From: Palleronia sp. THAF1
Lineage (GTDB): Bacteria; Pseudomonadota; Alphaproteobacteria; Rhodobacterales; Rhodobacteraceae
Length of the DNA: 64,000 nt
Assembly (NCBI RefSeq): GCF_009363795.1
Contig: NZ_CP045420.1
Location: 229,001 to 293,000, forward strand
Reading direction: 5' to 3'
Shown: piece after piece, positions 7,941-17,089 of the stretch
Layout of the letters: each line of letters starts with the position of its first letter
Numbering within the stretch: position 1 is the stretch's first letter
Made by a program: the position numbers and the translations under genes
The notes under the pieces: generated by a model
What the model saw: only the letters and a program-made list of their open reading frames with translations
Databases searched by the model: none
What the model was told of the DNA's origin: nothing

Positions 7941-8633
7941 CTATTGGGTGCGCTGGGCGCGAAACAGGGCCACTGTAGGTATGATCGCGCGGAACTCTGC
8001 CTTGTGGTTCATCTGTCCCAGCAGTGGATGCAAAACGGCGATGATTGGGGCGATGAGCCTTACGCGACGGGCGGCGATGTCCGAGATTCCGTCCGGGGCC
8101 GCAGCAACATAGACCGCGCGCGCGCCGTCGATGGTGGCAGGATCATCGATCTCTGACAGCAGGCTGTGAAAGAAGACAAGCGCGTCCATCGCGTGACCTG
8201 ACGGTATGTCGCGGCGTGGAAGGGCGCGTTCGAAATCGACAAATGTTACGCGGCCGTCTTTCCAACAGATATCCTTCAGACCAGGCCGCCCGTGGCTGAC
8301 ACCCGCGGCATGCAAGACACCTAGCCCGGTCGCGGCAGCTAAAAGGGCGTCATGCTGTTCCGCAGGCTGCAGACGCCCTTTCCGTACCAGCATCTGCAAA
8401 TTCGGCCCGCTGTCGGCGGTCACGAAGGCTTCGTCGTCGTGGCGCAGCAATCGCGGCACCGGAAGGCCGCGATTCGATAGCCGCAAATGCGCCGACCGTT
8501 CGGTTCTGAAGGCTTTGTCCGGGTTGCCCTTCTGCAAGCGCATTCGCAACGGCAACCTTTCGCGCCGCTTCAAAAATGCGGGCTTTCCCTCAAGGGTCAG
8601 ACGTTCGATACGGCGGGCGTTCGGCGCAGACAT
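7941..8633 (-). CDS. Kinase-like protein (WaaP/Kdo-kinase or RIO-like fold)
   Basis: The 230-residue product shows a compact protein-kinase-like core. KPAFLKRRERLPLR supplies a candidate phosphate-anchoring lysine. GVSHGRPGLKDICW resembles the catalytic loop HGxxxxxDI of lipopolysaccharide kinases (here with Lys-Asp), and VTFVDFER corresponds to the metal-binding DFE. Such proteins phosphorylate LPS core sugars or act as small regulatory kinases; the substrate cannot be told. No membrane segments are seen. It is convergent with serA and divergent from the DMT transporter. The altered HRD-like motif leaves activity uncertain. Confidence 0.65.
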   Translation of the reverse strand: MSAPNARRIERLTLEGKPAFLKRRERLPLRMRLQKGNPDKAFRTERSAHLRLSNRGLPVPRLLRHDDEAFVTADSGPNLQMLVRKGRLQPAEQHDALLAAATGLGVLHAAGVSHGRPGLKDICWKDGRVTFVDFERALPRRDIPSGHAMDALVFFHSLLSEIDDPATIDGARAVYVAAAPDGISDIAARRVRLIAPIIAVLHPLLGQMNHKAEFRAIIPTVALFRAQRTQ

Positions 8634-8767
8634 TTCATGTCATCCAGAGGTTACTGGAATGACATATATTTGTTACACGGGCGCTGCGACGTACGCCGCT
8701 GTTGAGAATTCGGCAATGTGGCTTGGGCGCTATGGTCATGGTCCGATGGCGGCGGTAGGCATGGCCC

Positions 8768-9685
8768 ATGGCATCCTATCGCGGCATCCTGCTGATCACT
8801 CTCGGGTTCTCGGTCCTGACCTTCATGTCGGCTTTCGTGAAGGCAGCGGGAGAGACCGTGCCAACGGGTCAAATCGTGTTCTTCCGCGCCGCCTTGAGTC
8901 TGCCGGTGATCGGCGCGTGGCTTTGGGCACGCCACGATGTTGCGGCTGGTCTGCATGTGGAGAACTGGCGCGGGCATGCGGTGCGCGCGATTGTCGGAAC
9001 AACCTCGATGGGGATGGGATTCGCATCGATCACATTGCTCCCGCTGGCAGAAGTGCAGGCGATCCGTTTCGCCACGCCGATCTTTCTTGTGATTTTCGCG
9101 GCCATTTTTCTGGGTGAGCGGTTCCGCCTTGTCCGCCTGGTCGCCGTGCTGATCGGACTGGCGGGGGTGATCGTGATCGTCTCGCCGCGGTTCGGCGTGA
9201 CCGACTGGGGTGGTCCGGCCAGCATCGGTGCTGCATTGGCATTGGCCTCTGCTGCGATGGCCGCGGGTGCGCAGGTGCTGATCAAGGCGATGTCGGGAAC
9301 CGAACGATCCGAGGCTATCGCGTTCTATTTTCTGGCGACCGCCGCTGTGGTCTCGCTGATCACGGTGCCGTTCGGCTGGGTCTGGCCCACGCCCTTTGCC
9401 TGGGCGATGCTGATCCTTTGCGGGCTGGTCGGCGGCGTCGGGCAGTTGCTGCTGACCATGAGCTATAAATACGCCGAAGCCTCTACGCTGGCGCCGTTTT
9501 CCTACGTTTCGATGCTGTGGGCGGTGGCCATCGGCTTCGTCTTCTTCAGCGAGATCCCGACATGGGCGACCGTTGCGGGGGCCGCGCTTATCATCGCGTC
9601 GGGCGTGTTGATCGTCTTGCGCGAACGGCAACTAAAAAAGCAGGAAACCGCGCGCCGGAAATTGCGGGCGAAGGGGCTTTATTGA
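8768..9685 (+). CDS. DMT-superfamily transporter (EamA family)
   Basis: The protein has 305 residues with about ten hydrophobic helices arranged as two EamA repeats, the standard DMT permease layout. The first repeat spans roughly residues 1-140 and the second 150-290, ending in a basic cytoplasmic tail (RERQLKKQETARRKLRAK). Characteristic segments are FFRAALSLPVIGAWLW and LAEVQAIRFATPIFLVIFAA. Members export amino acids, metabolites or drugs; the substrate is unknown. The recO start overlaps its stop, so the two are cotranscribed. Confidence 0.9.
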   Translation: MASYRGILLITLGFSVLTFMSAFVKAAGETVPTGQIVFFRAALSLPVIGAWLWARHDVAAGLHVENWRGHAVRAIVGTTSMGMGFASITLLPLAEVQAIRFATPIFLVIFAAIFLGERFRLVRLVAVLIGLAGVIVIVSPRFGVTDWGGPASIGAALALASAAMAAGAQVLIKAMSGTERSEAIAFYFLATAAVVSLITVPFGWVWPTPFAWAMLILCGLVGGVGQLLLTMSYKYAEASTLAPFSYVSMLWAVAIGFVFFSEIPTWATVAGAALIIASGVLIVLRERQLKKQETARRKLRAKGLY

Positions 9686-10407
9686 TTGAGTGGCGCGAAG
9701 AGGGGATGGTCCTGTCGGTCCGCCGCCACGGAGAGTCCGATGCCATCGTCGAGGCGCTGACCAGAGACCATGGCCGCCATGCAGGCGTGGTTCGGGGCGG
9801 CGGCGGGCGCAAGCTGGCGGCCATGATGCAGCCCGGCGCGCAACTGGCGTTTGCATGGCGCGCCCGGCTGGAACAGCACTTGGGCCATTACACGGTCGAG
9901 CCGGTCCGCTCTCGGGCCGCTGTTCTAGGCGATCCGCTGGCGCTGGCCGGCCTGCTGTCGCTGACGTCGCTGCTGGGCTTCGTCTTGCCCGAACGAGAGG
10001 CGCAGCCGGGCCTGTACGAAGCGTCGATGGCCGTGGTGGATCTGATGGACGAGGGCGGGTTGTGGCCGCTGGCCTACTTACGCTGGGAAATGGGCGTGCT
10101 GGAGCGGCTGGGCTTTGGGCTGGACCTGACCCGCTGTGCCGTCACCGGATCGCGCGACGATCTGGCGTTCGTCAGCCCGCGCACGGGTCGGGCCGTGGCG
10201 CGTGATGCGGCGGGGGAGTGGTCGGATCGCTTGCTCCCACTGCCGCTGTGCATGCTCGGGCAGGGCCCGGCCGAAACGGCCGACATCGTCCGGGGATTGC
10301 GGGTCACCGGGCATTTTCTGGAGAAACGGCTTGCACCGTCTCTTGGGGATCGCCCGTTGCCCGTGGCGCGGGATCGTCTGATCGCGCGGCTGGCCCGGGT
10401 GGAATAG
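9682..10407 (+). CDS. recO: DNA repair protein RecO
   Basis: RecO works with RecF and RecR to load RecA onto SSB-coated gaps. The product reads IEWREEGMVLSVRRHGESDA at the N-terminal OB fold and continues through an all-helical C-terminal domain (LGFGLDLTRCAVTGSRDDLA, FVSPRTGRAVARDAA), the usual RecO layout. TTG 9682 overlaps the upstream stop (TTGA) and gives 241 residues, the family length; the open frame extends further upstream only as shadow of the transporter gene. recR lies elsewhere in this window at 62.6 kb. Confidence 0.92.
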   Translation: MIEWREEGMVLSVRRHGESDAIVEALTRDHGRHAGVVRGGGGRKLAAMMQPGAQLAFAWRARLEQHLGHYTVEPVRSRAAVLGDPLALAGLLSLTSLLGFVLPEREAQPGLYEASMAVVDLMDEGGLWPLAYLRWEMGVLERLGFGLDLTRCAVTGSRDDLAFVSPRTGRAVARDAAGEWSDRLLPLPLCMLGQGPAETADIVRGLRVTGHFLEKRLAPSLGDRPLPVARDRLIARLARVE

Positions 10408-10454
10408 CGGACCTTTAACCGCCATTGTGCATTATCCTGTCGGGAGGAGCGTTC

Positions 10455-10745
10455 ATGTGTGGCATCTATTCCAAGCAGGATCCCGAGCGGTATGCGCTGA
10501 CGACGCGCAGTCTGCGGTTGGATGGGTATTCCACCAGTATTCGCTTGGAAAACTGCTTTTGGGATGTGCTTGAACGCCTTGCCGAGGACGAAGGCCGACC
10601 CCTGTCGCAGGTCTTGTCCGACCTTTATGCCGAGGCGGTCAGCGACCGCGACGGGCCAACGAACTTCACGTCGATCCTGCGCGCCTCTTGTCTGATTTAC
10701 GTCGAAGGGTCCGACCAAGGTCGTAACGTGCACGCCGCCGAATAA
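10455..10745 (+). CDS. Ribbon-helix-helix domain protein
   Basis: The 96-residue protein has an RHH core: RSLRLDGYSTSIRLENCFWDV forms the beta strand and first helix, then LERLAEDEGRPLSQVLSDL forms the second. This matches the RHH_4-type family often found in alphaproteobacteria. RHH proteins bind DNA as dimers, so it may be a small transcription factor, but no target is visible. ATG 10455 with GGGAGGAG just upstream is preferred over an ATG 30 bases earlier. No toxin gene neighbours it, so an antitoxin role is not supported. Confidence 0.8.
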   Translation: MCGIYSKQDPERYALTTRSLRLDGYSTSIRLENCFWDVLERLAEDEGRPLSQVLSDLYAEAVSDRDGPTNFTSILRASCLIYVEGSDQGRNVHAAE

Positions 10746-10815
10746 TAACGGACTACCACCATCGCGCCCTGCTACGCGGCCATCCTGATCAGATGAAGAT
10801 ACAGGAAGGGCCACT

Positions 10816-11211
10816 ATGGCGAAGATGATCCACTCCATGATCCGTGTTCTGGACGAGAGCGCCTCTGTCGCATTTTACAGCGACGCATTCGGGCTGTCGG
10901 TCGCGGACCGTCTGGATTTTACAGATTTCACGCTTGTCTACTTGTCGAACGCTGAAACCGGGTTCGAGCTTGAGCTGACGGTCAACAAGGACCAGTCCCA
11001 GCCCTACGACCTAGGCAACGGGTACGGGCACTTGGCCGTTTCGGTGGCCGACCTGGACGCCGAGCACCAGCGCCTGACCGAGGCGGAGATGAAGCCGCGC
11101 AAGATCGTGGAGTTCGCGCCGGACGGAAAATTGGTTGGCCGCTTCTTCTTCATCACCGACCCCGACGGTTACGAGATCGAGGTGCTGGAACGCTCGGGGC
11201 GCTTCGGCTGA
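10816..11211 (+). CDS. VOC-family protein, glyoxalase I-like
   Basis: The 131-residue product has two beta-alpha-beta-beta-beta repeats of the vicinal oxygen chelate fold. It begins MAKMIHSMIRVLDESASVAF with an N-terminal His, then GFELELTVN with a candidate Glu ligand, GYGHLAVSVADLD with a second His, and ends DPDGYEIEVLER with a final Glu. This ligand pattern (H, E, H, E) fits lactoylglutathione lyase, which detoxifies methylglyoxal with glutathione. Other VOC activities are possible. It stands alone between the RHH gene and the dehydrogenase operon. Confidence 0.85.
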   Translation: MAKMIHSMIRVLDESASVAFYSDAFGLSVADRLDFTDFTLVYLSNAETGFELELTVNKDQSQPYDLGNGYGHLAVSVADLDAEHQRLTEAEMKPRKIVEFAPDGKLVGRFFFITDPDGYEIEVLERSGRFG

Positions 11212-11250
11212 CGCGCGAACGCGCGATCAAGAAACAGGGAGGAGACTGCA

Positions 11251-11778
11251 ATGACAGTCAAGGAAAAGGACCTGAAGGGGCTGACACGACGTCAGCTTTT
11301 GCAGGGCGCAAGTGCCGTTGGCGCTTTCGCCATCGGATCAGGCTATGTCGCGGGCACGAACGCCGCCTGGGCGACGGAAATGCGCGCGCTGAAGCCTAAA
11401 AGTTTCGCGACGCTGGTTCAAATGGCGCGGGACATCTATCCGCACGACCAGATCGCCGACGAATACTACGCCATCGCCGTGAAGGGCTACGACACGCAAG
11501 AACAGGCCGACATGGCCGAAGCGGGCCTTGCCGCGCTGAATGTGCGTTCCAGAGAGATGATGGGCGAGGATTACCTGAACATCGGCTGGGAGCGTGACCG
11601 GGTCGATGTGCTGCGCTCGATGGAAGAAGAGACGTTCTTTCAAACCGTCCGAGGCGGGCTTGTGACGGGTCTGTACAACCAGAAGGCCGTCTGGCCGATC
11701 TTCGGATACGAAGGCGAATCCTACTCGATGGGCGGCTACCTGCATCGCGGGTTCGACGACATCACGTGGGTCAGCTGA
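11251..11778 (+). CDS. Tat-exported small subunit of a GMC dehydrogenase (gluconate 2-dehydrogenase subunit 3-like)
   Basis: The 175-residue protein opens with a twin-arginine signal: LTRRQLLQGASAVGAFAIG at about residues 11-29, followed by a likely cleavage site after NAAWA. The mature part fits the small subunit that accompanies periplasmic FAD-dependent GMC dehydrogenases and helps export the partner by hitchhiking. The flavoprotein gene starts 13 bases downstream. The third subunit usual in this enzyme class, a multiheme or diheme cytochrome c, is not in this operon. Confidence 0.82.
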   Translation: MTVKEKDLKGLTRRQLLQGASAVGAFAIGSGYVAGTNAAWATEMRALKPKSFATLVQMARDIYPHDQIADEYYAIAVKGYDTQEQADMAEAGLAALNVRSREMMGEDYLNIGWERDRVDVLRSMEEETFFQTVRGGLVTGLYNQKAVWPIFGYEGESYSMGGYLHRGFDDITWVS

Positions 11779-11791
11779 AAGGAATGAAATC

Positions 11792-13360
11792 ATGAGTGCA
11801 CCTTTCGACAAATCGGACGACAGCGTTGTCGTCGTGATCGGAACCGGCGCGGGCGGTGGCGTCCTTGCCAACGAGCTTGCGCAAAAAGGCGTCAGCGTTG
11901 TCGCGCTTGAAGCGGGCGGACGGTATCTGCCGCAGGATTTCGTCAACGACGAGTGGGACTCCTTCGGCCAGCTTGCCTGGACGGACATGCGGACCACCAG
12001 CGGCGACTGGCGCGTGGCCAAGGATTTCTCGAACCTGCCGGCGTGGATCGTCAAGGCGGTCGGCGGGACCAGCACCCACTGGGCCGGCGCGTCGTTGCGG
12101 TTCCAGCCGCACGAATGGAAGGCCGCCACCAATTACGGCGCGGTCGACGGCGCAAACCTTCTGGACTGGCCCATCGACGCCGAAGAAATGGCGCCCTGGT
12201 ATGACAAAGCCGAAAAGAAACTGAACGTGACCGGAACGAACGGCAATCCGCGCCTGCCCGGGAACAACAACTACAAGGTGTTCGAAGCGGGCGCCGGGAA
12301 CCTTGGCTACAAAGAGGTCCATACCGGCAACATGGCGATCAACTCGACCGAGAACCATGACCGGATGATGTGCCAGCAGACCGGCTTTTGTTTCCAGGGG
12401 TGCAAGTGGGGGGCGAAATGGTCGTCTGCCTACACCGACATCCCCGAGGGAGAAGCCACCGGCAACCTGGAGGTGCGCGAGAAATCCCACGTGGCGCGGA
12501 TCCTGCACGACGATACCGGCAAGGTGACGGGCGTCGAATATTTCGATGAGAACGGCGACCTGCAGATGCAGAAGGCGCGGATCGTGGCGGTGGCGGGCAA
12601 TTCGTTCGAAAGCCCCCGGATGCTGCTGAACTCGGCATCGTCGATGTTCCCGGACGGTCTGGCGAACAGCTCTGGCCAGGTTGGGCGCAACTACATGCGT
12701 CACCTGACGGGGTCGGTCTACGGCATCTTCGACAAGCCGGTGAAGATGTGGCGGGGCACCACGATGGCGGGGATCGTTCAGGACGAGGCAAAACACGACC
12801 CGTCGCGCGGATTCGTGGGCGGCTACGAGCTGGAGACGCTGTCGCTGGGTCTGCCCTTCATGGCCGCGTTCCTGGATCCGGGGGCCTGGGGCCGTGAGTT
12901 CACATCGGCGCTGGACCAGTACGAGAACATGGCCGGCATGTGGATCGTGGGCGAAGACATGCCGCAAGAGACCAACCGCGTCACCCTTTCGGACGCCGAG
13001 GACCAGTGGGGCTTGAAGGTGGCAAACGTTCATTACTCGGACCACCCCAACGACGTGGCCATGCGCGACCACGCCTACGCGCGCGGGCAAGAGATGTACG
13101 ACAGCATGGGCGCGACCCGCACGCTGCCAACGCCGCCTTACCCCTCGACGCACAACCTGGGCACCAACCGGATGTCCGAGCGTGCGGAGGATGGCGTCGT
13201 GAACCGTTGGGGGCAGACGCACGACATCGCGAACCTGTTCATCTCGGATGGCTCGCAGTTCACGACCGGCGCGGCAGAGAACCCGACACTGACGATCGTG
13301 GCGCTGGCGATCCGGCAGGCCGACCACATCGCCAGAGAAATGTCGGCGGGCAATATCTAG
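11792..13360 (+). CDS. GMC-family FAD-dependent dehydrogenase, large subunit
   Basis: The protein has 522 residues. The FAD Rossmann loop is VVIGTGAGGGVLANELA near residues 14-30, followed by GVSVVALEAGGRYLP and the GMC segment VGGTSTHWAGASLRF. The C-terminal signature STHNLGTNRMSERAEDGVV and LFISDGSQFTTGAAENPTLT carries the active-site His and Asn typical of sugar-acid and alcohol dehydrogenases. No signal peptide is present, consistent with export bound to the Tat-tagged small subunit just upstream. It probably oxidises a sugar or sugar acid in the periplasm; the substrate is not deducible. A strong terminator follows. Confidence 0.9.
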   Translation: MSAPFDKSDDSVVVVIGTGAGGGVLANELAQKGVSVVALEAGGRYLPQDFVNDEWDSFGQLAWTDMRTTSGDWRVAKDFSNLPAWIVKAVGGTSTHWAGASLRFQPHEWKAATNYGAVDGANLLDWPIDAEEMAPWYDKAEKKLNVTGTNGNPRLPGNNNYKVFEAGAGNLGYKEVHTGNMAINSTENHDRMMCQQTGFCFQGCKWGAKWSSAYTDIPEGEATGNLEVREKSHVARILHDDTGKVTGVEYFDENGDLQMQKARIVAVAGNSFESPRMLLNSASSMFPDGLANSSGQVGRNYMRHLTGSVYGIFDKPVKMWRGTTMAGIVQDEAKHDPSRGFVGGYELETLSLGLPFMAAFLDPGAWGREFTSALDQYENMAGMWIVGEDMPQETNRVTLSDAEDQWGLKVANVHYSDHPNDVAMRDHAYARGQEMYDSMGATRTLPTPPYPSTHNLGTNRMSERAEDGVVNRWGQTHDIANLFISDGSQFTTGAAENPTLTIVALAIRQADHIAREMSAGNI

Positions 13361-13385
13361 GTCGGCCACCTTGGGTTATCTTAAG

Positions 13386-13416
13386 ACGGGCGTGCTTCGG
13401 TACGCCCGTTTTTTTT
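13386..13416 (+). terminator. Strong rho-independent terminator after the GMC operon
   Basis: ACGGGCGT at 13386-13393 pairs with ACGCCCGT at 13402-13409, closed by a C-TTCG-G tetraloop and followed by a run of eight T. Confidence 0.92.
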
Positions 13417-13430
13417 CGTTTTCGAGGTCG

Positions 13431-13464
13431 GCCCTGCGGGGCAGGTATTTAAGGAACAGTGAAG
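13431..13464 (+). repeat. Composite hairpin-box element, copy A
   Basis: A short hairpin, GCCC at 13431-13434 and GGGC at 13439-13442, runs straight into the 23-base box at 13442-13464 (CAGGTATTT at the start, GTGAAG at the end). It is the most diverged of the six clear copies. It ends 3 bases before the ATG of the flavodoxin-like gene, so here the box also supplies the AAGGA ribosome binding region. Confidence 0.7.
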
Positions 13465-13467
13465 CAC

Positions 13468-13953
13468 ATGGCGCAGCTTTTGGTGGTCTGGCATTCTCGC
13501 ACGGGTGGGTCGGAAGCGATGGCTTTGGCCGCAGCAGAAGCGGCCCGCGCGGAGTGTTTCGTGGTGTGTTTGCGCGCGGATGAGGCGGGCCCGGACGATG
13601 TGCTCGCCGCAGATGGTTACCTGTTCTGCGGCCCGGAAAATCTGGCGGCGCTGTCGGGGATGATGAAGGACTTCTTCGACCGCTGCTACTACCCCGTCCT
13701 GGGCCGGATTGAGGGCCGCCCCTACGCGCAGATGATCTGCGCCGGGTCGGACGGTGAGGGCGCGGCGAAGCAGCTGGCCCGTATCGCGCAGGGATGGCGG
13801 CTGAAGGCGGTACAGGAGCCGGTGATCGTCATGGTCGACGCACAGACGTCAGAGGCGATCCTGGCGGAGAAGGAACTGACCGAGGACCAACTGGCCCTCT
13901 GCCGTGAACTGGGCGCGGTGCTGGGGGCTGGGTTGGAGATGGGGGTGTTTTAA
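13468..13953 (+). CDS. Flavodoxin-like FMN-binding protein
   Basis: The product begins MAQLLVVWHSRTGGSEAMAL, where HSRTGGSEAM is a phosphate-binding loop of the flavodoxin fold. It continues with DGYLFCGPENLAALSGMMKDF, resembling flavodoxin-family NAD(P)H-dependent reductases. It has 161 residues from ATG 13468; a GTG nine bases earlier is also possible. It is likely a small cytoplasmic redox protein of unknown partner. A repeated intergenic box ends just before its start codon. Confidence 0.8.
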   Translation: MAQLLVVWHSRTGGSEAMALAAAEAARAECFVVCLRADEAGPDDVLAADGYLFCGPENLAALSGMMKDFFDRCYYPVLGRIEGRPYAQMICAGSDGEGAAKQLARIAQGWRLKAVQEPVIVMVDAQTSEAILAEKELTEDQLALCRELGAVLGAGLEMGVF

Positions 13954-13965
13954 CCCCAGCGGCGT

Positions 13966-14334
13966 TCATCCATCGCTGAGGTCGATGCCCAATTCTTGCA
14001 AAGCGGCCTTCATCTGGGTGATTTCGCGCTCCTGATCCTCGATGATCTTTCGGGCGATATCAGCGGTTTCAGCATCCTCTCCCTGTTCCAGAACGACCAT
14101 TGCCATGTCGATGGCGGACTGGTGGTGCGGGATCATCATCAGCAGGAAGTCCGCGTCTGGATTGCCGGAGGATTCGATGTCGGCCATGTCCTGCATCATG
14201 TAATCCATCGGAGCCATGAGCGCGGACATCGAGTCCGACGCATGAGCTCCATGATCCATGCCTTGCATGGATTGAGCGAATGCCCCGAAGGGAAAAATCA
14301 GGACCAATGCGATGGCGCCGCGTTTGAAGGGCAT
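13966..14334 (-). CDS. DUF305 secreted metal-related protein
   Basis: The 122-residue protein has a signal peptide (MPFKRGAIALVLIFPFGAFA), then a Met/His-rich stretch (MQGMDHGAHASDSMSALM) and the DUF305 signature LLMMIPHHQSAIDMA, followed by a second helix with Glu- and Gln-rich turns. DUF305 proteins are periplasmic four-helix proteins frequently linked to copper handling, which the Met/His clusters support; metal binding here is inferred. It is a single-gene unit convergent with the flavodoxin-like gene. Confidence 0.88.
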   Translation of the reverse strand: MPFKRGAIALVLIFPFGAFAQSMQGMDHGAHASDSMSALMAPMDYMMQDMADIESSGNPDADFLLMMIPHHQSAIDMAMVVLEQGEDAETADIARKIIEDQEREITQMKAALQELGIDLSDG

Positions 14335-14436
14335 GGGAGGAATATCCTTGATGACTGGGTCCGCAGAAAGCGGCCTACATCAAGTAGACCCGCGCATGCT
14401 CACTCCAAGATCCTCACGGTATCGTGCAAGAGTGAT

Positions 14437-16716
14437 CTACCCATAGACCGCCACCGGCGTCCCGGCGATGGCGCTCATGTTCAGCAGGCCCCGGGCCGTG
14501 ATCGAGGACGTCACGATGTGCGCCTTGTTGCCCATGCCCATGAGGATGGGGCCGACTTCGAGGCCGCCGGCTTTCATTTTCAGGATGTTGCGCACGCCGG
14601 AGGCGGCGTCCGTGTTCGCGAAGACCAGCACGTTGGCCGCACCCGACATGCGGGAGTTGGGGAAGATGCGGTGGCGGACGTCTTCGTCGAGCGCGGCGTC
14701 GGCGTGCATTTCACCTTCGTAGCAGAAGTCGCGGGGTTGCGAGTCCAGGATCTCTAGTGCTGCGCGCATTCGGACGCCCGTGTCGCAGTCGAAGTTGCCT
14801 AACTGGCTGTGCGAGCAGAGGGCGATCTTGGGTTCGACGCCAAAGCGCTTCACGTGCCGGGCGGCTCCGATGCAGGTGGCGGCGATCTGTTCAGGCGTGG
14901 GCTGCGGGTTCACGTGGGTGTCGGCGACAAACAGCGGGCCGTCCTCCAGGATCATCAGGGACAGCGCGCCGACCGCATGGCACCCGTCGGTCGCGAGCAC
15001 CTGCGTGATGTAGTCCAGATGCCAGAGGTACTGGCCGAAAGTGCCGCAGATCATCGAATCCGCCTCGTCACGATGCACCATGACCGCGCCGATGGCGGTG
15101 GTATTCGTGCGCATGATGGCCTTGGCGATATCTGGCGTGACGCCGCGCCGCTCCATGATCGAATGGTAGGTCTGCCAGTAGTCGCGGTAGCGCGGGTCGT
15201 TATCGGGCGACACGATCTCGAAGTCACGGTCGGGGCGGATCGCAAGGCCGGCGCGTTCAGCGCGCAGGGCGATGACTTCGGGGCGACCGATCAGGATCGG
15301 CGTGTCGGTCGTTTCCTCCAGCATGGCATTGGCGGCGCGCAGCACGCGCTCGTCCTCGCCTTCCGTGAAGACGATACGGCGCTGGGCGGTTGCGGCGGCT
15401 TCGAACACGGGGCGCATAATGAAGGACGATTTGAAGACCGATGCGTCGAGCTTGCGCTTGTAGGCGGCCATGTCCGCGATGGGGCGCTCCGCCACACCGG
15501 ATTCCATTGCGGCCTGAGCGACCGCGGAGGCGACGACGCCCATCAGGCGCGGATCGAAGGGCTTGGGGATCAGGTAGTCGGGGCCGAAGGTCATCTGCTC
15601 GCCCTGGTAGGCGGCGGCGGCTTCGGCAGATGTGGTCTTGCGCGCGAGTTCGGCGATGCCTTCGACGCAGGCGATCTTCATGGCGTCATTGATCGTCGTC
15701 GCGCCCACGTCCAGCGCGCCGCGGAAGATAAAGGGGAAGCACAGGACGTTGTTGACCTGGTTCGGGAAATCACTGCGGCCCGTGGCGATCAGCGCGGTAG
15801 GCGCTGTGGCGCGCGCTTCTTCGGGGTCGATCTCTGGGTTCGGATTGGCGAGCGCGAAGATGATCGGGTCGGCGGCCATGCGCGCGACCATGTCGGTGGT
15901 CAGCACGCCGGGGCCGGAGAGGCCAAGGAACAGGTCTGCGCCTTCGATCACATCGGACAATTTGCGAGCGCCGCAAGGCTGGGCGTAGGCGGCCTTCTGT
16001 TCAGTCATGTCCTTTTCGCGGCCTTCGTGAACCAGACCCTCCAGGTCGCAGAGAAACACGTTCTCGCGCTTCACGCCCAGTTTCAGCAGCATGTCGAGGC
16101 AGGCGATGCCCGCCGCTCCGCCGCCGGTGGAGACGACCTTGATATCGGCGAAAGCTTTGCCCGCGACGCGCAAGGCGTTGGTGGCAGCAGCGCCGACCAC
16201 GATGGCCGTGCCGTGCTGGTCGTCGTGGAAGACGGGAATGTTCATGCGTTCACGGCAGATACGTTCCACCACGAAGCAGTCCGGGGCCTTGATGTCTTCC
16301 AGGTTGATTGCACCGAAGGTCGGTTCCAGCGCGCAGACGATCTCGGCCAGCTTTTCGGGGTCGGCTTCGTTCAGCTCGATATCGAAGCAGTCGATGTCGG
16401 CGAACTTCTTGAAAAGGACTGCCTTGCCTTCCATCACGGGTTTTGAGGCCAGGGCGCCGATATTGCCAAGGCCCAGCACGGCAGTCCCGTTGGTCACAAC
16501 CGCCACGAGGTTGCCGCGCGCCGTGTAGTCGCGCGCGGTGACGGGGTCGGCTTTGATTTCCAAGCAGGCCTCGGCCACACCAGGCGAATAAGCGCGGGCC
16601 AGGTCGCGGGCATTGGCGAGCGGCTTGGTGGCCCTGATTTCCAGCTTACCCGGCTTGGGGTGGCGGTGATAATCAAGTGCGGCTTCGCGCAACTGGGATT
16701 TTTTATCGTCGCTCAT
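14437..16716 (-). CDS. maeB: NADP-dependent malic enzyme with C-terminal phosphotransacetylase-like domain
   Basis: This 759-residue MaeB-type enzyme decarboxylates malate to pyruvate. The N-terminal malic domain includes [19 protein letters not shown] and [20 protein letters not shown]. The NAD(P) domain has [19 protein letters not shown] and a [11 protein letters not shown] nucleotide loop. From about residue 430 a phosphotransacetylase-like domain follows ([20 protein letters not shown]), thought to be regulatory through acetyl-CoA in this family. It supplies NADPH and pyruvate during growth on organic acids. It stands alone; the promoter side faces the DUF3072 genes. Confidence 0.96.
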   Translation of the reverse strand: MSDDKKSQLREAALDYHRHPKPGKLEIRATKPLANARDLARAYSPGVAEACLEIKADPVTARDYTARGNLVAVVTNGTAVLGLGNIGALASKPVMEGKAVLFKKFADIDCFDIELNEADPEKLAEIVCALEPTFGAINLEDIKAPDCFVVERICRERMNIPVFHDDQHGTAIVVGAAATNALRVAGKAFADIKVVSTGGGAAGIACLDMLLKLGVKRENVFLCDLEGLVHEGREKDMTEQKAAYAQPCGARKLSDVIEGADLFLGLSGPGVLTTDMVARMAADPIIFALANPNPEIDPEEARATAPTALIATGRSDFPNQVNNVLCFPFIFRGALDVGATTINDAMKIACVEGIAELARKTTSAEAAAAYQGEQMTFGPDYLIPKPFDPRLMGVVASAVAQAAMESGVAERPIADMAAYKRKLDASVFKSSFIMRPVFEAAATAQRRIVFTEGEDERVLRAANAMLEETTDTPILIGRPEVIALRAERAGLAIRPDRDFEIVSPDNDPRYRDYWQTYHSIMERRGVTPDIAKAIMRTNTTAIGAVMVHRDEADSMICGTFGQYLWHLDYITQVLATDGCHAVGALSLMILEDGPLFVADTHVNPQPTPEQIAATCIGAARHVKRFGVEPKIALCSHSQLGNFDCDTGVRMRAALEILDSQPRDFCYEGEMHADAALDEDVRHRIFPNSRMSGAANVLVFANTDAASGVRNILKMKAGGLEVGPILMGMGNKAHIVTSSITARGLLNMSAIAGTPVAVYG

Positions 16717-16797
16717 GGCCTGTCCCCTGATCTGTCGGGAACAGGCTTAGAGTGGATCGGGGTGCGGTGAAAGAGTGTCGCACCCCGCGCTGGCCAA

Positions 16798-17025
16798 TCA
16801 GTCGGTGCCGCGCCCGGTCTTGTTCTGCAGCGCGTCGATCTGCTTGGACGCCTCGGCCTTGGTCATGTCGGGATCGTACTCGACACCGGCTTCCTCACAC
16901 AGCGTCTGCAGGTAACTGGCCTGTGCGCCGGTCATCTTCTCGTCCCCGGTCACCCAGTCGTCCACCGGTTTGTCGGCGTTCGAAGGGGCCTCGGTCTTCG
17001 GATCTGCGTATGGGTCATCGGCCAT
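16798..17025 (-). CDS. DUF3072 family protein, copy 1
   Basis: The 75-residue acidic protein reads DEKMTGAQASYLQTLCEEAG, then DMTKAEASKQIDALQ. This is a small helical DUF3072 unit with a SAP-like helix pattern (MT..QA..L..L, then MT.AEA...I..L). The N-terminal part is disordered and Pro/Asp-rich. Function is unknown. A paralogue with the same two-helix motif lies immediately upstream on the same strand. Confidence 0.85.
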   Translation of the reverse strand: MADDPYADPKTEAPSNADKPVDDWVTGDEKMTGAQASYLQTLCEEAGVEYDPDMTKAEASKQIDALQNKTGRGTD

Positions 17026-17089
17026 GGGGTGGCTCCGTTCTTGAAATGTTCTGATGCTAAACCCGCGAAGACGTCACGGGTTCCGGGGG

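Noticed and set aside
11771-13369. Long antisense open frame (over 500 codons) opposite the GMC dehydrogenase
   Set aside because: It mirrors a well-supported gene, has Arg/His/Val-rich composition typical of antisense frames in high-GC DNA, and contains no domain.
14809-16446. Long plus-strand frame opposite the malic enzyme gene
   Set aside because: Shadow of maeB: low-complexity composition and no recognisable motif.
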